In this document: positions 1 to 7,502 of the stretch, one piece after another
Layout of the letters: every line of letters begins with the position of its first letter
Position numbering within the stretch: position 1 is the stretch's first letter
Assembly (NCBI RefSeq): GCF_017876295.1
Contig: NZ_JAGINT010000002.1
Coordinates: 3,782,001-3,846,000, forward strand
DNA length: 64,000 nucleotides
Direction of reading: 5' to 3'
Source: Kribbella aluminosa
Lineage (GTDB): Bacteria; Actinomycetota; Actinomycetes; Propionibacteriales; Kribbellaceae
Program-made: the position numbers and the translations under genes
Notes under the pieces: generated by a model
Told to the model about the DNA's origin: nothing
What the model saw: only the letters and a program-made list of their open reading frames with translations
Database searches by the model: none

Positions 1-157
1 CGGCCGGTTGGCCGTCGAGCTCCTGCTCTCCCTCCTCGACGACCCGGATGCTGCGGCGGCCGGGACGGTTCCGGCGGCCGCGACGTACGAGGACCTGCAC
101 GGGGAACTGATCGTCCGGGATTCCACCGGACCAGCACTCGGAAGGCCCGGCGCCTGA
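1..157 (+). CDS. LacI-family transcriptional regulator, C-terminal fragment
   Basis: Only the last 51 codons lie in the window; the gene enters from the left edge in frame 2 and stops with TGA at 155-157. The visible tail reads GRLAVELLLSLLDDPD near its start and ELIVRDSTGPA near its end. That is the usual ending of LacI/PurR-type repressors: a helix that closes the sugar-binding domain, then the conserved (L/V)VVRxSTGP tail. It stands 134 bp upstream of a polyol/hexuronate dehydrogenase-type gene in the same direction, so it may regulate a sugar-alcohol or uronate operon. The DNA-binding domain is outside the window, so the family call rests on the tail alone. Confidence 0.6.
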   Translation, partial: GRLAVELLLSLLDDPDAAAAGTVPAAATYEDLHGELIVRDSTGPALGRPGA

Positions 158-291
158 GCTGGCCGGCAAGATCAAGGCCCGGCAGAACGGCGAACCGCGT
201 CGGCATCGACCTGGTGCGACCGAACTCGCGGCCCGGGTGAAGGAAGAACCCTCCGGACAGCCGTGCTTCCCAACAAGAAAGGTATGGACGC

Positions 292-1674
292 TTGACCAGG
301 CTGAGTCTCACCAATCTGCCCGTCGCCCCCGCGGTCGACCCGAACGCGTTGTCGGTCGGCATCGTGCACCTCGGGATCGGCGCGTTCCACCGCGCCCACC
401 AGGCCGTCGTCACCGAACGCGCGGCGGTCGCAACCGGCGAGACCCGCTGGGGGATCACCGGGGTGAGCCAACGTTCGGCCACGGTCCGCGACCAGCTCGC
501 GCCCCAGGACGGCCTGTACTCCGTACTCGAACGCGGCCTCGGTGACCCGTCGATCCAGGTGATCGGCAGCGTCCGCGACGTACTGACCGCGCCCGAGGAC
601 CCTGAAGCCGTGGTCGCACGGATCGCGGACCCGGCGGTTTCGGTGGTGACGCTGACCGTGACCGAGAAGGGGTACCGGGCCGCGAGCGACGGGCTGAACC
701 TGGACGACCCGGAGATCCAGGCCGACCTGGCCGGCCGCCCGCCGCGGACCGTCATCGGTCAGCTGGCTGCGGCGCTCGCCCGCCGGGACGAATCGTTGAC
801 AATCCTCTCCTGCGACAATCTGGTCGCCAACGGCCCGTTCCTGCGGAAGCTGATGGTGGACTACTTCGATGCCCTCGGCAAGGTTCCGCCGGCGTTCGAG
901 GCGACCCGGTTCCCGGCCGGCATGGTCGACCGGATCGTCCCGGCCACCACCGCCGCGGACCGCGACGAGGCCGCCCGGATGCTCGGTGTCCGCGACGAGG
1001 CAGTGGTGGTCGCGGAGCCGTTCCTGCAGTGGGTGATCGAGAACGACTTCGCCGGCCCCCGCCCCGCGTGGGAACGCGGCGGCGCGGTCCTCACCGCCGA
1101 CGTCGCCCCTTGGGAGCAGGCGAAACTCCGGATGCTCAACGCGACCCACTCGATGCTCGCCTACCTCGGCGCCCTCCGCGGCTACGAGACGATCGCCGAG
1201 GCGGTCCGCGACGAGGAACTCGGCGGCCTCGCCCGGCAGCTGATGACCGACGACGTGATCCCGACCCTCACCCCACCCGACGGCCTCGACCTCCCGGCGT
1301 ACGGCGCGACGGTCCTGGAACGCTTCGAGAACCCGGCCCTCAAACACCGCACCCGCCAGGTCGCAATGGACGGCTCCGTCAAACTCCCGGTCCGGATGCT
1401 CGGCACCGTCCGCGACCGCCTCACCGCCGGCGCCGAACCGCACACCATCTCGCTCGCAGTCGCCGCCTGGATGGTCTACGTCCTCCGCACCCCCGACCTC
1501 GACGACCCCCAGGCCCCCCGCCTGCAATCCGCCGTCTCCGGCATCACCGACCCCACCAAACTGGTCGACGCCCTCCTGTCGATCGACACCATCTTCACCC
1601 CCGACCTCCGCGACTCCACCGTCTTCCGCGACCTCCTGACCACCCACACAACCGCCCTCCTCCACCACCTGTAA
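292..1674 (+). CDS. mannitol dehydrogenase family oxidoreductase (fructuronate/tagaturonate reductase-like)
   Basis: This 460-residue protein has the length and layout of long-chain mannitol dehydrogenases, which interconvert polyols or hexuronates and their keto forms with NAD(H). The N-terminal Rossmann region shows VGIVHLGIGAFHRAHQA (about residues 22-38), the family's dinucleotide-binding start. The segment TVTEKGY (about 123-129) is typical. The C-terminal domain carries KLRMLNATHSMLAYLG (about 278-293) with the conserved Lys-x4-Asn-x2-His catalytic pattern, and later VAMDGSVKLPVR. The start is TTG at 292, preceded by AAGAAAGG; the ATG at 285 runs straight into a stop. The exact substrate (mannitol, arabinitol, fructuronate) cannot be told from sequence alone. 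Confidence 0.85.
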   Translation: MTRLSLTNLPVAPAVDPNALSVGIVHLGIGAFHRAHQAVVTERAAVATGETRWGITGVSQRSATVRDQLAPQDGLYSVLERGLGDPSIQVIGSVRDVLTAPEDPEAVVARIADPAVSVVTLTVTEKGYRAASDGLNLDDPEIQADLAGRPPRTVIGQLAAALARRDESLTILSCDNLVANGPFLRKLMVDYFDALGKVPPAFEATRFPAGMVDRIVPATTAADRDEAARMLGVRDEAVVVAEPFLQWVIENDFAGPRPAWERGGAVLTADVAPWEQAKLRMLNATHSMLAYLGALRGYETIAEAVRDEELGGLARQLMTDDVIPTLTPPDGLDLPAYGATVLERFENPALKHRTRQVAMDGSVKLPVRMLGTVRDRLTAGAEPHTISLAVAAWMVYVLRTPDLDDPQAPRLQSAVSGITDPTKLVDALLSIDTIFTPDLRDSTVFRDLLTTHTTALLHHL

Positions 1675-1714
1675 CGTCCAACCACCCTCACCCACCCGCA
1701 GCCCCGGCCCCCCG

Positions 1715-2092
1715 AGCCCCGGCGTCCCCCGTGCACGGCCCCCGGCGTCCCCCGTGCACGACGCACGGGTGCCCCGTCGTACACGGCGCCCTTCGTGCAC
1801 GGTGCCTTCGTACACGGCGCCCGGATACCCCCTCGTACACGGCGCCCGGCGTCCCTGGTGCATGGCGCGCAGGTGCCCTTCGTACACGGCGCCCGGCGTC
1901 CCTGGTGCATGGCGCGCGGGTGCCCTTCGTGCATGGCGCGCGGGTGCCCTTCGTGCACGGCGTCCGGGTGCCTCTCGTGCACGGCGTCCGGCGTCTCTCG
2001 TGCACGGCGCGCGGGTGCCTCTCGTACACGGCGCCCGCGCCCCTCGTGCACGGCGCCGGGGCGCCCCTCGTGCACGGCTGGCGCTGCTCGGA
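1715..2092 (+). repeat. degenerate tandem repeat array, unit about 22-24 bp
   Basis: Some 16 imperfect head-to-tail copies of a unit close to CGTGCACGGCGCGCGGGTGC fill this stretch, with variants TACACGG, GCATGG, CGCCCGG and CGTCCGG. Two neighbouring units at about 1915-1962 are almost identical. Each unit holds GTGCAC and GGCGCC or GCGC palindromes, so single strands would fold readily. Open frames exist on both strands only because the unit lacks stops; their products are low-complexity Arg/Ala/His repeats, so I treat the array as non-coding. It follows the dehydrogenase stop by about 40 bp. Confidence 0.8.
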
Positions 2093-2303
2093 GCGCCACC
2101 TCCGACCTGACACGTCGACCGCATCCGCGAAGCGCCGCGCTGCCGATCGCCACGCCGACGTACCCCTGAACATCAGCCAGGGCGTGATCCCAACCCCGCG
2201 CCCACTGCGCTCTCGGACTCCGGTCCCGGTCCCGGTCCCGGTGCGGGGCTCGCCGGCCCGGCGCCCCCTGCGCCACGTCAAGCAGCGTCGAGCCTGTCAT
2301 CAT

Positions 2304-2388
2304 TTGAGTGGTTCACCCCTGAAATGGTCCGTTTGCCGCCCGCATGCGGCTTGCTAACGGACCACTCCAGGGGTGAACCACTCGAACG
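2304..2388. repeat. long imperfect inverted repeat (about 31-bp arms)
   Basis: The left arm (2304-2334) contains GAGTGGTTCACCCCTG followed by TGGTCCGTT. The right arm (2354-2388) is its reverse complement, with ACGGACCACT then CAGGGGTGAACCACTC. About 28 of 31 positions pair, around a GC-rich centre containing GCATGC. It could be a strong hairpin or terminator, or the footprint of a small mobile element (MITE-like). No direct flanking duplication was recognised. A second small hairpin, AAGGCCT/AGGCCTT, lies just right at 2405-2425. Confidence 0.75.
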
Positions 2389-2411
2389 GGCTCGGCTCAA
2401 CCGTGAAGGCC

Positions 2412-2498
2412 TCAAACGTAGGCCTTGAGCTCGGTCGCGACGGTGTCACCCAGTACGGCGAAGCGAGCCGCCGCTGCGAGGGCAACGTCATCGTCTCG
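2412..2498 (-). pseudogene. C-terminal gene remnant of unknown family
   Basis: Read on the minus strand, this stretch gives a coherent protein tail with normal codon use, ending ARFAVLGDTVATELKAYV and then TGA. Upstream of it the frame turns into low-complexity sequence. A related stretch occurs near 2985-3060 (minus), where one frame reads ATLQAAVRFAVWGDT. The shared RFAV-x-GDT pattern suggests two decayed copies of one gene family end. I do not recognise the family. The remnant could instead be chance open frame in GC-rich DNA; the match between the two copies argues mildly against that. Confidence 0.35.
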
Positions 2499-3169
2499 CA
2501 GTCGTCTCGCGCAGGTGCTCCCGCCGACATGCGCGCGCCTGCGAGTGGTACTTGGTGCGTGCCCGATCAAGCATCGGGTGGTGCAGCAGCGGGCCCACTG
2601 GCAGCGGGCCCCGGAGCAGCGGCAAGTCGCGCAGCAGAGGTGCTTCGGTGTCGTGTCGTGTCGTGCAGGCGCGCGTGACCCTCGTTTGCCGCCGCGAGAT
2701 GCTGGCGTCTCTCGCGTGTGCTGGGCGAGCTTGGGTGCCTCGGATCTTGAGGTACCAGCAGCCCTGGACTGGCAGCGCTTTGCCTGGCAGCGCTTTGCCT
2801 GGTCGCGAAGGCATCCGGGCCTGCGGTGCTGGTTTCGGTGCAGGGTGGTGGGTGGTGCAGGACGGTGCTGGGCGGGACGTGTTTTCTGCGTGCGGGGATG
2901 GCGTTTGCTTGGTCGCGGCGGTCAGGTGGTGGCGAAGGAGGGTGGGCCGGGGCGGGTTTCGGTGTGGTGTGGTGCTGGGGTGGTGTCGCCCCAGACGGCG
3001 AAGCGGACTGCTGCCTGAAGGGTCGCGTCGTCGGCCTGCCAGCGGCTGGTTCGTACGCCGGTCGTGCTGGCCGCGGGCAGACCTGTCCCATCCACGGGTC
3101 GTCGTCATCTGTGGACGGTCCGTCGGCGCGAGCACCTGACTGGGCGGGGCGTCCGGAAGTATCACCCGG

Positions 3170-3345
3170 TGGGGCGTGCGGGGGTACCCGTCCGGCAGGG
3201 TGGGCGTGCGGGGGTACCGGCGGGGCGGGGCGGGGCGGGGCGGGGCGTGGCGTGCGGGGGTATCTCCTGGCGGGCGGGGTGTGCGGGGTACCTCCCGGCG
3301 GGGCGGGGTGTGTGGGGGTACCTCCCGGCGGGGTGGGGAGTACCA
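3170..3345 (+). repeat. GC-rich tandem repeat, unit about 28-34 bp
   Basis: Five or so degenerate copies of a unit close to GTGCGGGGGTACCTCCCGGC, each followed by a run of GGGGCGGG, are laid head to tail. One copy contains five GGGGC steps in a row (about 3223-3246), which could form G-quadruplex-like structures. No gene is supported here; stop-free frames reflect composition. The whole 2430-3440 interval holds nothing I can annotate apart from these repeats and the gene remnants described separately. Confidence 0.7.
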
Positions 3346-3441
3346 CCAGGGTCCGGTCCCGGCGTACCGGATCTGTTTGGTTGGGGTGTTCGCGGTGCGG
3401 CGTTTGGTGGCTGGTTGGGCGTGTCGGCGCGTGTGGGGGCG

Positions 3442-3768
3442 TCACCCGGTGGTCGGCGTGGGGTGTTTGGTGGGTGGCTGGGGGTGCTGGCGGGCGTTGT
3501 CGACTTTGGCGTACCTCGGGAGTGCGCGGGCGAGGCGGACGTCGCGGGATGCTTCGGCGCGGTCGTGGCGGTGGCGGAGGGCGAGGAGTTCGACGGTGTC
3601 GCGGGCGCCGGGCTCCTGGGCGTGGCCGGTGTCTTCGATGCGGGCGATGACCTGGAGGCGGAGTGCTTGCCGGCGGTTGATGTCGGCGTCGAGTTCGTCG
3701 AGGGCGGGCAGGGGCTCGTGGTTGGTCAACGCCACCTGCCGCCCGTTCAGAACATCGAGAACATCCAT
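3442..3768 (-). pseudogene. DUF222/13E12-family protein, N-terminal remnant
   Basis: The 108-codon frame starts MDVLDVLNGRQVALTNHEPL and continues with LDELDADINRRQALRLQVIA, GHAQEPGARDTVELLALRHR and RDVRLARALPRYAKVDNA. This pattern (a helix with an aromatic/Arg-rich start, a Gly-Ala-Ser/Asp loop, then an ARxLxRAR helix) is the N-terminal domain of actinobacterial DUF222 proteins, which usually carry a C-terminal HNH nuclease domain and are 350-500 residues long. Here the homology ends after about 90 residues and the rest is a proline-rich tail reading into repeats, so the gene is truncated. DUF222 genes are often multi-copy and linked to mobile or repetitive sequence, which fits this degraded region. 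Confidence 0.5.
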
Positions 3769-3815
3769 GCCCCCAACGGTAGCGACCCCCTCCGACAGTT
3801 TCCAAAGCCGAAGGC

Positions 3816-3832
3816 CCTTGTTTTCAAGGGGT
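3816..3832 (-). terminator. small hairpin at the 3' end of the first beta-helix gene
   Basis: CCCTTG and CAAGGG flank a TTTT loop immediately beyond the stop codon of the minus-strand beta-helix gene. The stem is only 6-7 bp and there is no clear U-tract, so it is a weak terminator candidate. Confidence 0.35.
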
Positions 3833-5511
3833 CAGCCGTCTGTCGGCAGGATGGTGAGGATGCCGGTGGCGTTCAGGACCGCTCTGCCGAGGGTGAAGAT
3901 GCTGGAGGTGTCCTGGCCGGTGGCCTGCCACTGTTTGGCGGTGTACCACTGGCCGGTCTTCTGGAAGCGATCCGCGGTCAGACTGTCGAGGATGTAGACG
4001 TTGTCGTTGAGGGTGACTGCGCCGGCGGGGATCGCCGCACCGGAGTTCTGGACCATCCCGGTCGCGGTGGTGCCGCCGCGCATCGTCACCTGGTTGCCGG
4101 AGACAACGATGCCGCGGAGCAGGTTCTGGCCCCACGGGCCGGAGCCGCGGGTCCGGGACTGGATCGAGATCCCGTTCACGTTGTTCGCCACGATGTTGTC
4201 GCGGACCTGGACGTTCGACGACGTGTTGACGTTGATCCCGCCGCCGTCCCACAGCGACGTACCGGAGCCGCGCCCGGTGCCGAACCCGTTGCCGCTGACC
4301 GTGTTGTTCTCGATCACGCCGTTGCGGCCGATCTCGTAGCGGATGCCGTCCGCCGCATTGTCGACAATCTGATTGTTGCTGAACGTCCGGCTGTCGTCGT
4401 ACGCGTCACTCCACAGCCCGATGCCCAGATTGTCTGCAATCAGATTGCCGGCCACCGAGCCGCCGGAGGACCAGGTGGTCTTGATCCCGCCGGACTCCCA
4501 GTCGGCGATCCAGAAGCCGTCGGTGTTGTTGCCGCTGACCTCGTTCGCGGCGATCGTGCCCTTCAGCGTGCTGTACTGCCCGACGCCGAGCTGGCCGTTG
4601 TCGTGGATCCGGTTCTGCTCGAGGACGGCGCTGTCCGCGTTCACCAGCATCGCGCCGACGGCGTGGTTCCAGCGGATGTCGTTCGCGTACACGTGCCACC
4701 CGAGCCCGAGGACCACGGCGCCGGACTGCGGGGGAGTGGCGAAGTGCTCGATCGTCAGCCCGCGGACGACCACGTTGTTCCCGCCGGGCTCGATCGCGGT
4801 CGGCGTACTCGCCATCTCGATTGCGTGGCCGAACGGGGTGTCGCCGAGGTAGACGGCGTTCGCCGTGTAGTCCGCGTAGAAGGTGCCGGGGGCAACCTTG
4901 TCGCGGGACGTCACCCGGGTCAGGTGTGTGCCGTCGCGGAACACCTGCTCGCGGAAGTAGCAGATGTTCGCCTTGTCGTCCTCGCACTGCCCGGTCTGTG
5001 CGTACGTCGGCGGAAGTACCCCGGTGGTCACCCATGCAACGCCGGCGCCGGTGCCGGCGGTGGTGCCAGGTGCGGTGTACGACGGGGTCCAGTGGTTGAG
5101 GCGGACCGAACCGGTGAGAACGGCTCCGCGGTCGCTGGCGAGCACCTGGTCGGCCTTCGGGTGGATCGTGTCGCGGATCCGGTGCAGGCCGGCGGTGAAG
5201 CAGAACGTCGTACCAGCCGGTGCCTCGTCGACGATCGCGGCGGCGTCGTCAGCGGTGCTGATCGGTACGCCGCTGCACGCGGGCGCGAGCGCCGGCCCGG
5301 TCCGGAACGTCCCGTCGGCCGGCGGCGTGGCGGCGGTCTGCTCGTCTCCTGTCAACAATCCGACAGCCTGTTGACCGTCGGGCAGCAAACCGGCGGTCTG
5401 CTGGTTTCCGGGTGCCGGGGCGGTCGTGATCGGTGCGCTGCTCGCGGGTAGTGGGCCGACGGCAACCAGACTGGTGCCGGCGACAACGACTGCCAGAAAT
5501 GCGGTCTTCAT
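3832..5511 (-). CDS. secreted right-handed parallel beta-helix protein (paralogue 1)
   Basis: This 559-residue exported protein starts at ATG 5511, chosen because GGAGG lies 7 bp upstream and a signal peptide follows (MKTAFLAVVVAGTSLVAVG). A proline/threonine-rich linker (about residues 27-75) leads to a cysteine-containing region and then many short Asn-rich turns: VVVRGLTIEHF, NNTDGFWIADWESGG, NNQIVDNAADGIRYEIGRN, NVQVRDNIVANNVNGI. These are PbH1-type rungs of a pectate-lyase-like beta-helix, commonly found in polysaccharide lyases and cell-surface hydrolases. Catalytic residues cannot be assigned. The next gene is a close paralogue (for example, both contain GFGTGRGSGTSLWDGGGINV), so they arose by tandem duplication. 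Confidence 0.8.
   Translation of the reverse strand: MKTAFLAVVVAGTSLVAVGPLPASSAPITTAPAPGNQQTAGLLPDGQQAVGLLTGDEQTAATPPADGTFRTGPALAPACSGVPISTADDAAAIVDEAPAGTTFCFTAGLHRIRDTIHPKADQVLASDRGAVLTGSVRLNHWTPSYTAPGTTAGTGAGVAWVTTGVLPPTYAQTGQCEDDKANICYFREQVFRDGTHLTRVTSRDKVAPGTFYADYTANAVYLGDTPFGHAIEMASTPTAIEPGGNNVVVRGLTIEHFATPPQSGAVVLGLGWHVYANDIRWNHAVGAMLVNADSAVLEQNRIHDNGQLGVGQYSTLKGTIAANEVSGNNTDGFWIADWESGGIKTTWSSGGSVAGNLIADNLGIGLWSDAYDDSRTFSNNQIVDNAADGIRYEIGRNGVIENNTVSGNGFGTGRGSGTSLWDGGGINVNTSSNVQVRDNIVANNVNGISIQSRTRGSGPWGQNLLRGIVVSGNQVTMRGGTTATGMVQNSGAAIPAGAVTLNDNVYILDSLTADRFQKTGQWYTAKQWQATGQDTSSIFTLGRAVLNATGILTILPTDG
4357..4368. repeat. intragenic copy of palindrome ATTGTCGACAAT
   Basis: Exact copy of the 12-bp palindrome found in the regulon promoters. 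It encodes Ile-Val-Asp-Asn of the first beta-helix protein with the rare codons ATT and AAT. Confidence 0.7.
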
Positions 5512-5627
5512 AGCGGAGCCTCCGGTGGCACAGGTAGCCCTGAGCGCACCCCCCATGGCGCGGCTTCGCTACGCAGGTTACCCCTACGTCACGTAGTCAT
5601 GGCAATACGTAGCGCACAAACATGTTG

Positions 5628-5712
5628 CGAAAGGCAAGCGAAAGGCAAGCGAAACCCCGTACGAACGCCTGGGCATCGCGGGTGTCGGTGAGGCAAGCGA
5701 AAGGCAAGCGGC
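5628..5712 (+). repeat. short direct repeats of AAAGGCAAGCG
   Basis: The intergenic gap between the two beta-helix genes holds at least four copies of GGCAAGCG, mostly preceded by AAA: a cluster at about 5632-5650 and another at about 5692-5711, separated by 40 bp of unique sequence. They lie downstream of the second paralogue's stop and upstream of the first's start. They may be a remnant of the duplication or a regulatory repeat. No gene is seen in the gap. Confidence 0.6.
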
Positions 5713-5725
5713 CGCCGAAACGGCG

Positions 5726-7441
5726 TCAGTTGGCGAGGAAACTGCCGACCTTGTCCAGCCCGGCCTGCCGCCAGCCGGCCGGCGTCAGCTTGGTGCCGAA
5801 GCGGGCGAACCGCTGGGTGCCGAGGCTGTCCAGGACGTACTTGTTGCCGCTGAACACGACCTCGCCAGTGGGTACTTCGGCGCCGGAGTTCTGGACCATG
5901 CCGGTCGCTTGCGTCCCGCTGGTCATCTCGATCGTGTTGCCGCTGACCTGGACGTTGCGCAGTACATAGGTGCCCCACGGGCCGCTGCCACGCGTCCGCG
6001 ACTGGATCGTCACGCCGTTGACGTTGCCCGCGACCCGGTTCCCCTTGATCGTGACGCCGGTCGACGTGTTCACGTTGATCCCGCCGCCGTCCCACAGCGA
6101 CGTACCGGAGCCGCGGCCGGTGCCGAAGCCGTTGCCGGTGATCGTGTTGCCCTCGATCGTGCCGTTCCGGCTGATCTCGTAGCGGATGCCGTCCGCCGCA
6201 TTGTTGACAATCTGATTGTCGCTGATCACCCGGCCGTTGTCGGCGACGTCGGCCCACATCCCGATGCCCCTGTTCGACTTGATCACGTTACCGCTCACGG
6301 TCCCCGACGAGCGGGTCGACTTGATCCCGCCGGACTCCCAGTCGGCGATCCAGAAGCCGTCGGTGTTGTTCGAGCTGACCACGTTCCGGGTGACGTTCGC
6401 CGCGGCGGAGCTGTACTGCCCGAGGCCGAGCTGCCCGTTGTGGTGGATCAGGTTCTTGTCGACAATCGTATTGTCTGCGTCCACCAGCATGACGCCGACC
6501 GCGTGGTTCCAGGAGACGTCGTTCGCCGTCACCTTCCAGCCGGGTCCGGAGACGAGGGCCCCGGCCTGCGGCGCGCTGGCGAAGTGCTCGACGGTGAGCC
6601 CGCGGACCACGACGCCCCGCGCGTTCGACTCGATCGCGGTCGCGGTCTTCGACATCTCGACGTCGTGCCCGGACGGGCTGCTGCCGAGGTAGACCGCGTT
6701 CGCCGCGTAGTCGGCGTAGAACGCGCCGGCCCGCACCGCCGACACGCTCGCGACCCGGGTCAGGTGCGTACCGTCGAGGAACAGCTGCTCCCGCAGGTAA
6801 CAGATGTTCGCCTGGTTGTCCTCGCACTCACCGCTCTTGCCGTACGCCGCCGGCAGCGCGCCGCGGACGACCCACGCGGACCCCGAGCGCACCCACCCGG
6901 TGAGCGGCACGGACCCGGTCAGCACGGCGCGCTGCGCACTCGCGAGGACCTGGTTCGCCTTCGGCCGGATCGTGCTGCTGATCCGGTGCACCCCCGCCGC
7001 GAAGCAGAACGTCGTACCGGCGGGCTTCGAGCTCACGATCGACTGCGCGTCCTGCCCGGGCTTGATCACCACCCCGACGCACGGACCGGCGACGGCGGGG
7101 CCGGCCTTGTCCGAGCTGACCACCGGCGGCTTCGGGACCGTCGGCTCGGCAGGCTTCGTCGGCCTGGTCGCCGTCGCCGTCGGCGTAAGGCCCGTGCCCG
7201 GCTTCGTCGTCGGGTGCGACCCGGGCGTCGGCGAAGAGGTCGGCTTCGGCTTGGCGGTCGGCCGGGTTGTGGGCGTCGCACCCGGACGATGCGAAGGCAG
7301 CACCCGGGACGCGGCCTGCTCGGACTCCTGGAACCTCGCCGTCGCCGTCCGAGCCTTGTGCTCGTTCGCGATCACCGGCACGGCGACCGCGACCACGGCC
7401 ACTGCCGCAGCAAGCAGCGCTGTGAGCCACAACTTCCTCAA
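5726..7441 (-). CDS. secreted right-handed parallel beta-helix protein (paralogue 2)
   Basis: This 571-residue protein begins at a TTG codon (7441) preceded by AGGAG. An N-terminal hydrophobic segment (LTALLAAAVAVVAVAVPVIA) acts as signal peptide or anchor. Next comes a long Pro/Thr/Lys linker (about residues 48-108) typical of wall-spanning regions, then a beta-helix domain with rungs such as GVVVRGLTVEHF, NTIVDKNLIHHNGQLGLGQY, NNTDGFWIADWESGG and NQIVNNAADGIRYE. The domain is collinear with paralogue 1, while the linker and signal differ. A role in polysaccharide binding or cleavage outside the cell is likely from the fold; the substrate is unknown. It is divergent from the glycosyltransferase gene at 7503. 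Confidence 0.8.
   Translation of the reverse strand: MRKLWLTALLAAAVAVVAVAVPVIANEHKARTATARFQESEQAASRVLPSHRPGATPTTRPTAKPKPTSSPTPGSHPTTKPGTGLTPTATATRPTKPAEPTVPKPPVVSSDKAGPAVAGPCVGVVIKPGQDAQSIVSSKPAGTTFCFAAGVHRISSTIRPKANQVLASAQRAVLTGSVPLTGWVRSGSAWVVRGALPAAYGKSGECEDNQANICYLREQLFLDGTHLTRVASVSAVRAGAFYADYAANAVYLGSSPSGHDVEMSKTATAIESNARGVVVRGLTVEHFASAPQAGALVSGPGWKVTANDVSWNHAVGVMLVDADNTIVDKNLIHHNGQLGLGQYSSAAANVTRNVVSSNNTDGFWIADWESGGIKSTRSSGTVSGNVIKSNRGIGMWADVADNGRVISDNQIVNNAADGIRYEISRNGTIEGNTITGNGFGTGRGSGTSLWDGGGINVNTSTGVTIKGNRVAGNVNGVTIQSRTRGSGPWGTYVLRNVQVSGNTIEMTSGTQATGMVQNSGAEVPTGEVVFSGNKYVLDSLGTQRFARFGTKLTPAGWRQAGLDKVGSFLAN
6200..6211. repeat. intragenic copy of ATTGTTGACAAT
   Basis: Exact 12-mer at the position homologous to the copy in paralogue 1, here encoding Ile-Val-Asn-Asn on the minus strand. 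A one-mismatch copy (CTTGTCGACAAT) is 245 bp away at 6455-6466. Confidence 0.7.
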
Positions 7442-7502
7442 TGCACTCTCCTGGGAGTGGGCGAGACCAGGCTGTAGTTACCGCGGGACTTAAGGTAGTG
7501 CC

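Noticed and set aside
1715..2092. Possible CRISPR array
   Set aside because: Units are contiguous with no unique spacers and no cas genes are near.
172..2124. 650-codon minus-strand open frame over the mannitol dehydrogenase gene and repeat array
   Set aside because: The product is low-complexity Arg/Ala/His repeats followed by antisense of a clear dehydrogenase.
1029..2357. 442-codon plus-strand open frame spanning the end of the dehydrogenase and the tandem repeats
   Set aside because: It is out of frame with the dehydrogenase and consists of Pro/Arg-rich sequence; the absence of stops is due to the repeat unit.
3064..5451. 795-codon open frame on the plus strand across the first beta-helix gene
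   Set aside because: It is antisense to a gene with signal peptide and PbH1 repeats, and its product is rich in Val-Asp-Arg patterns typical of reverse-frame shadows in GC-rich DNA. It has no ribosome site or recognisable domain.
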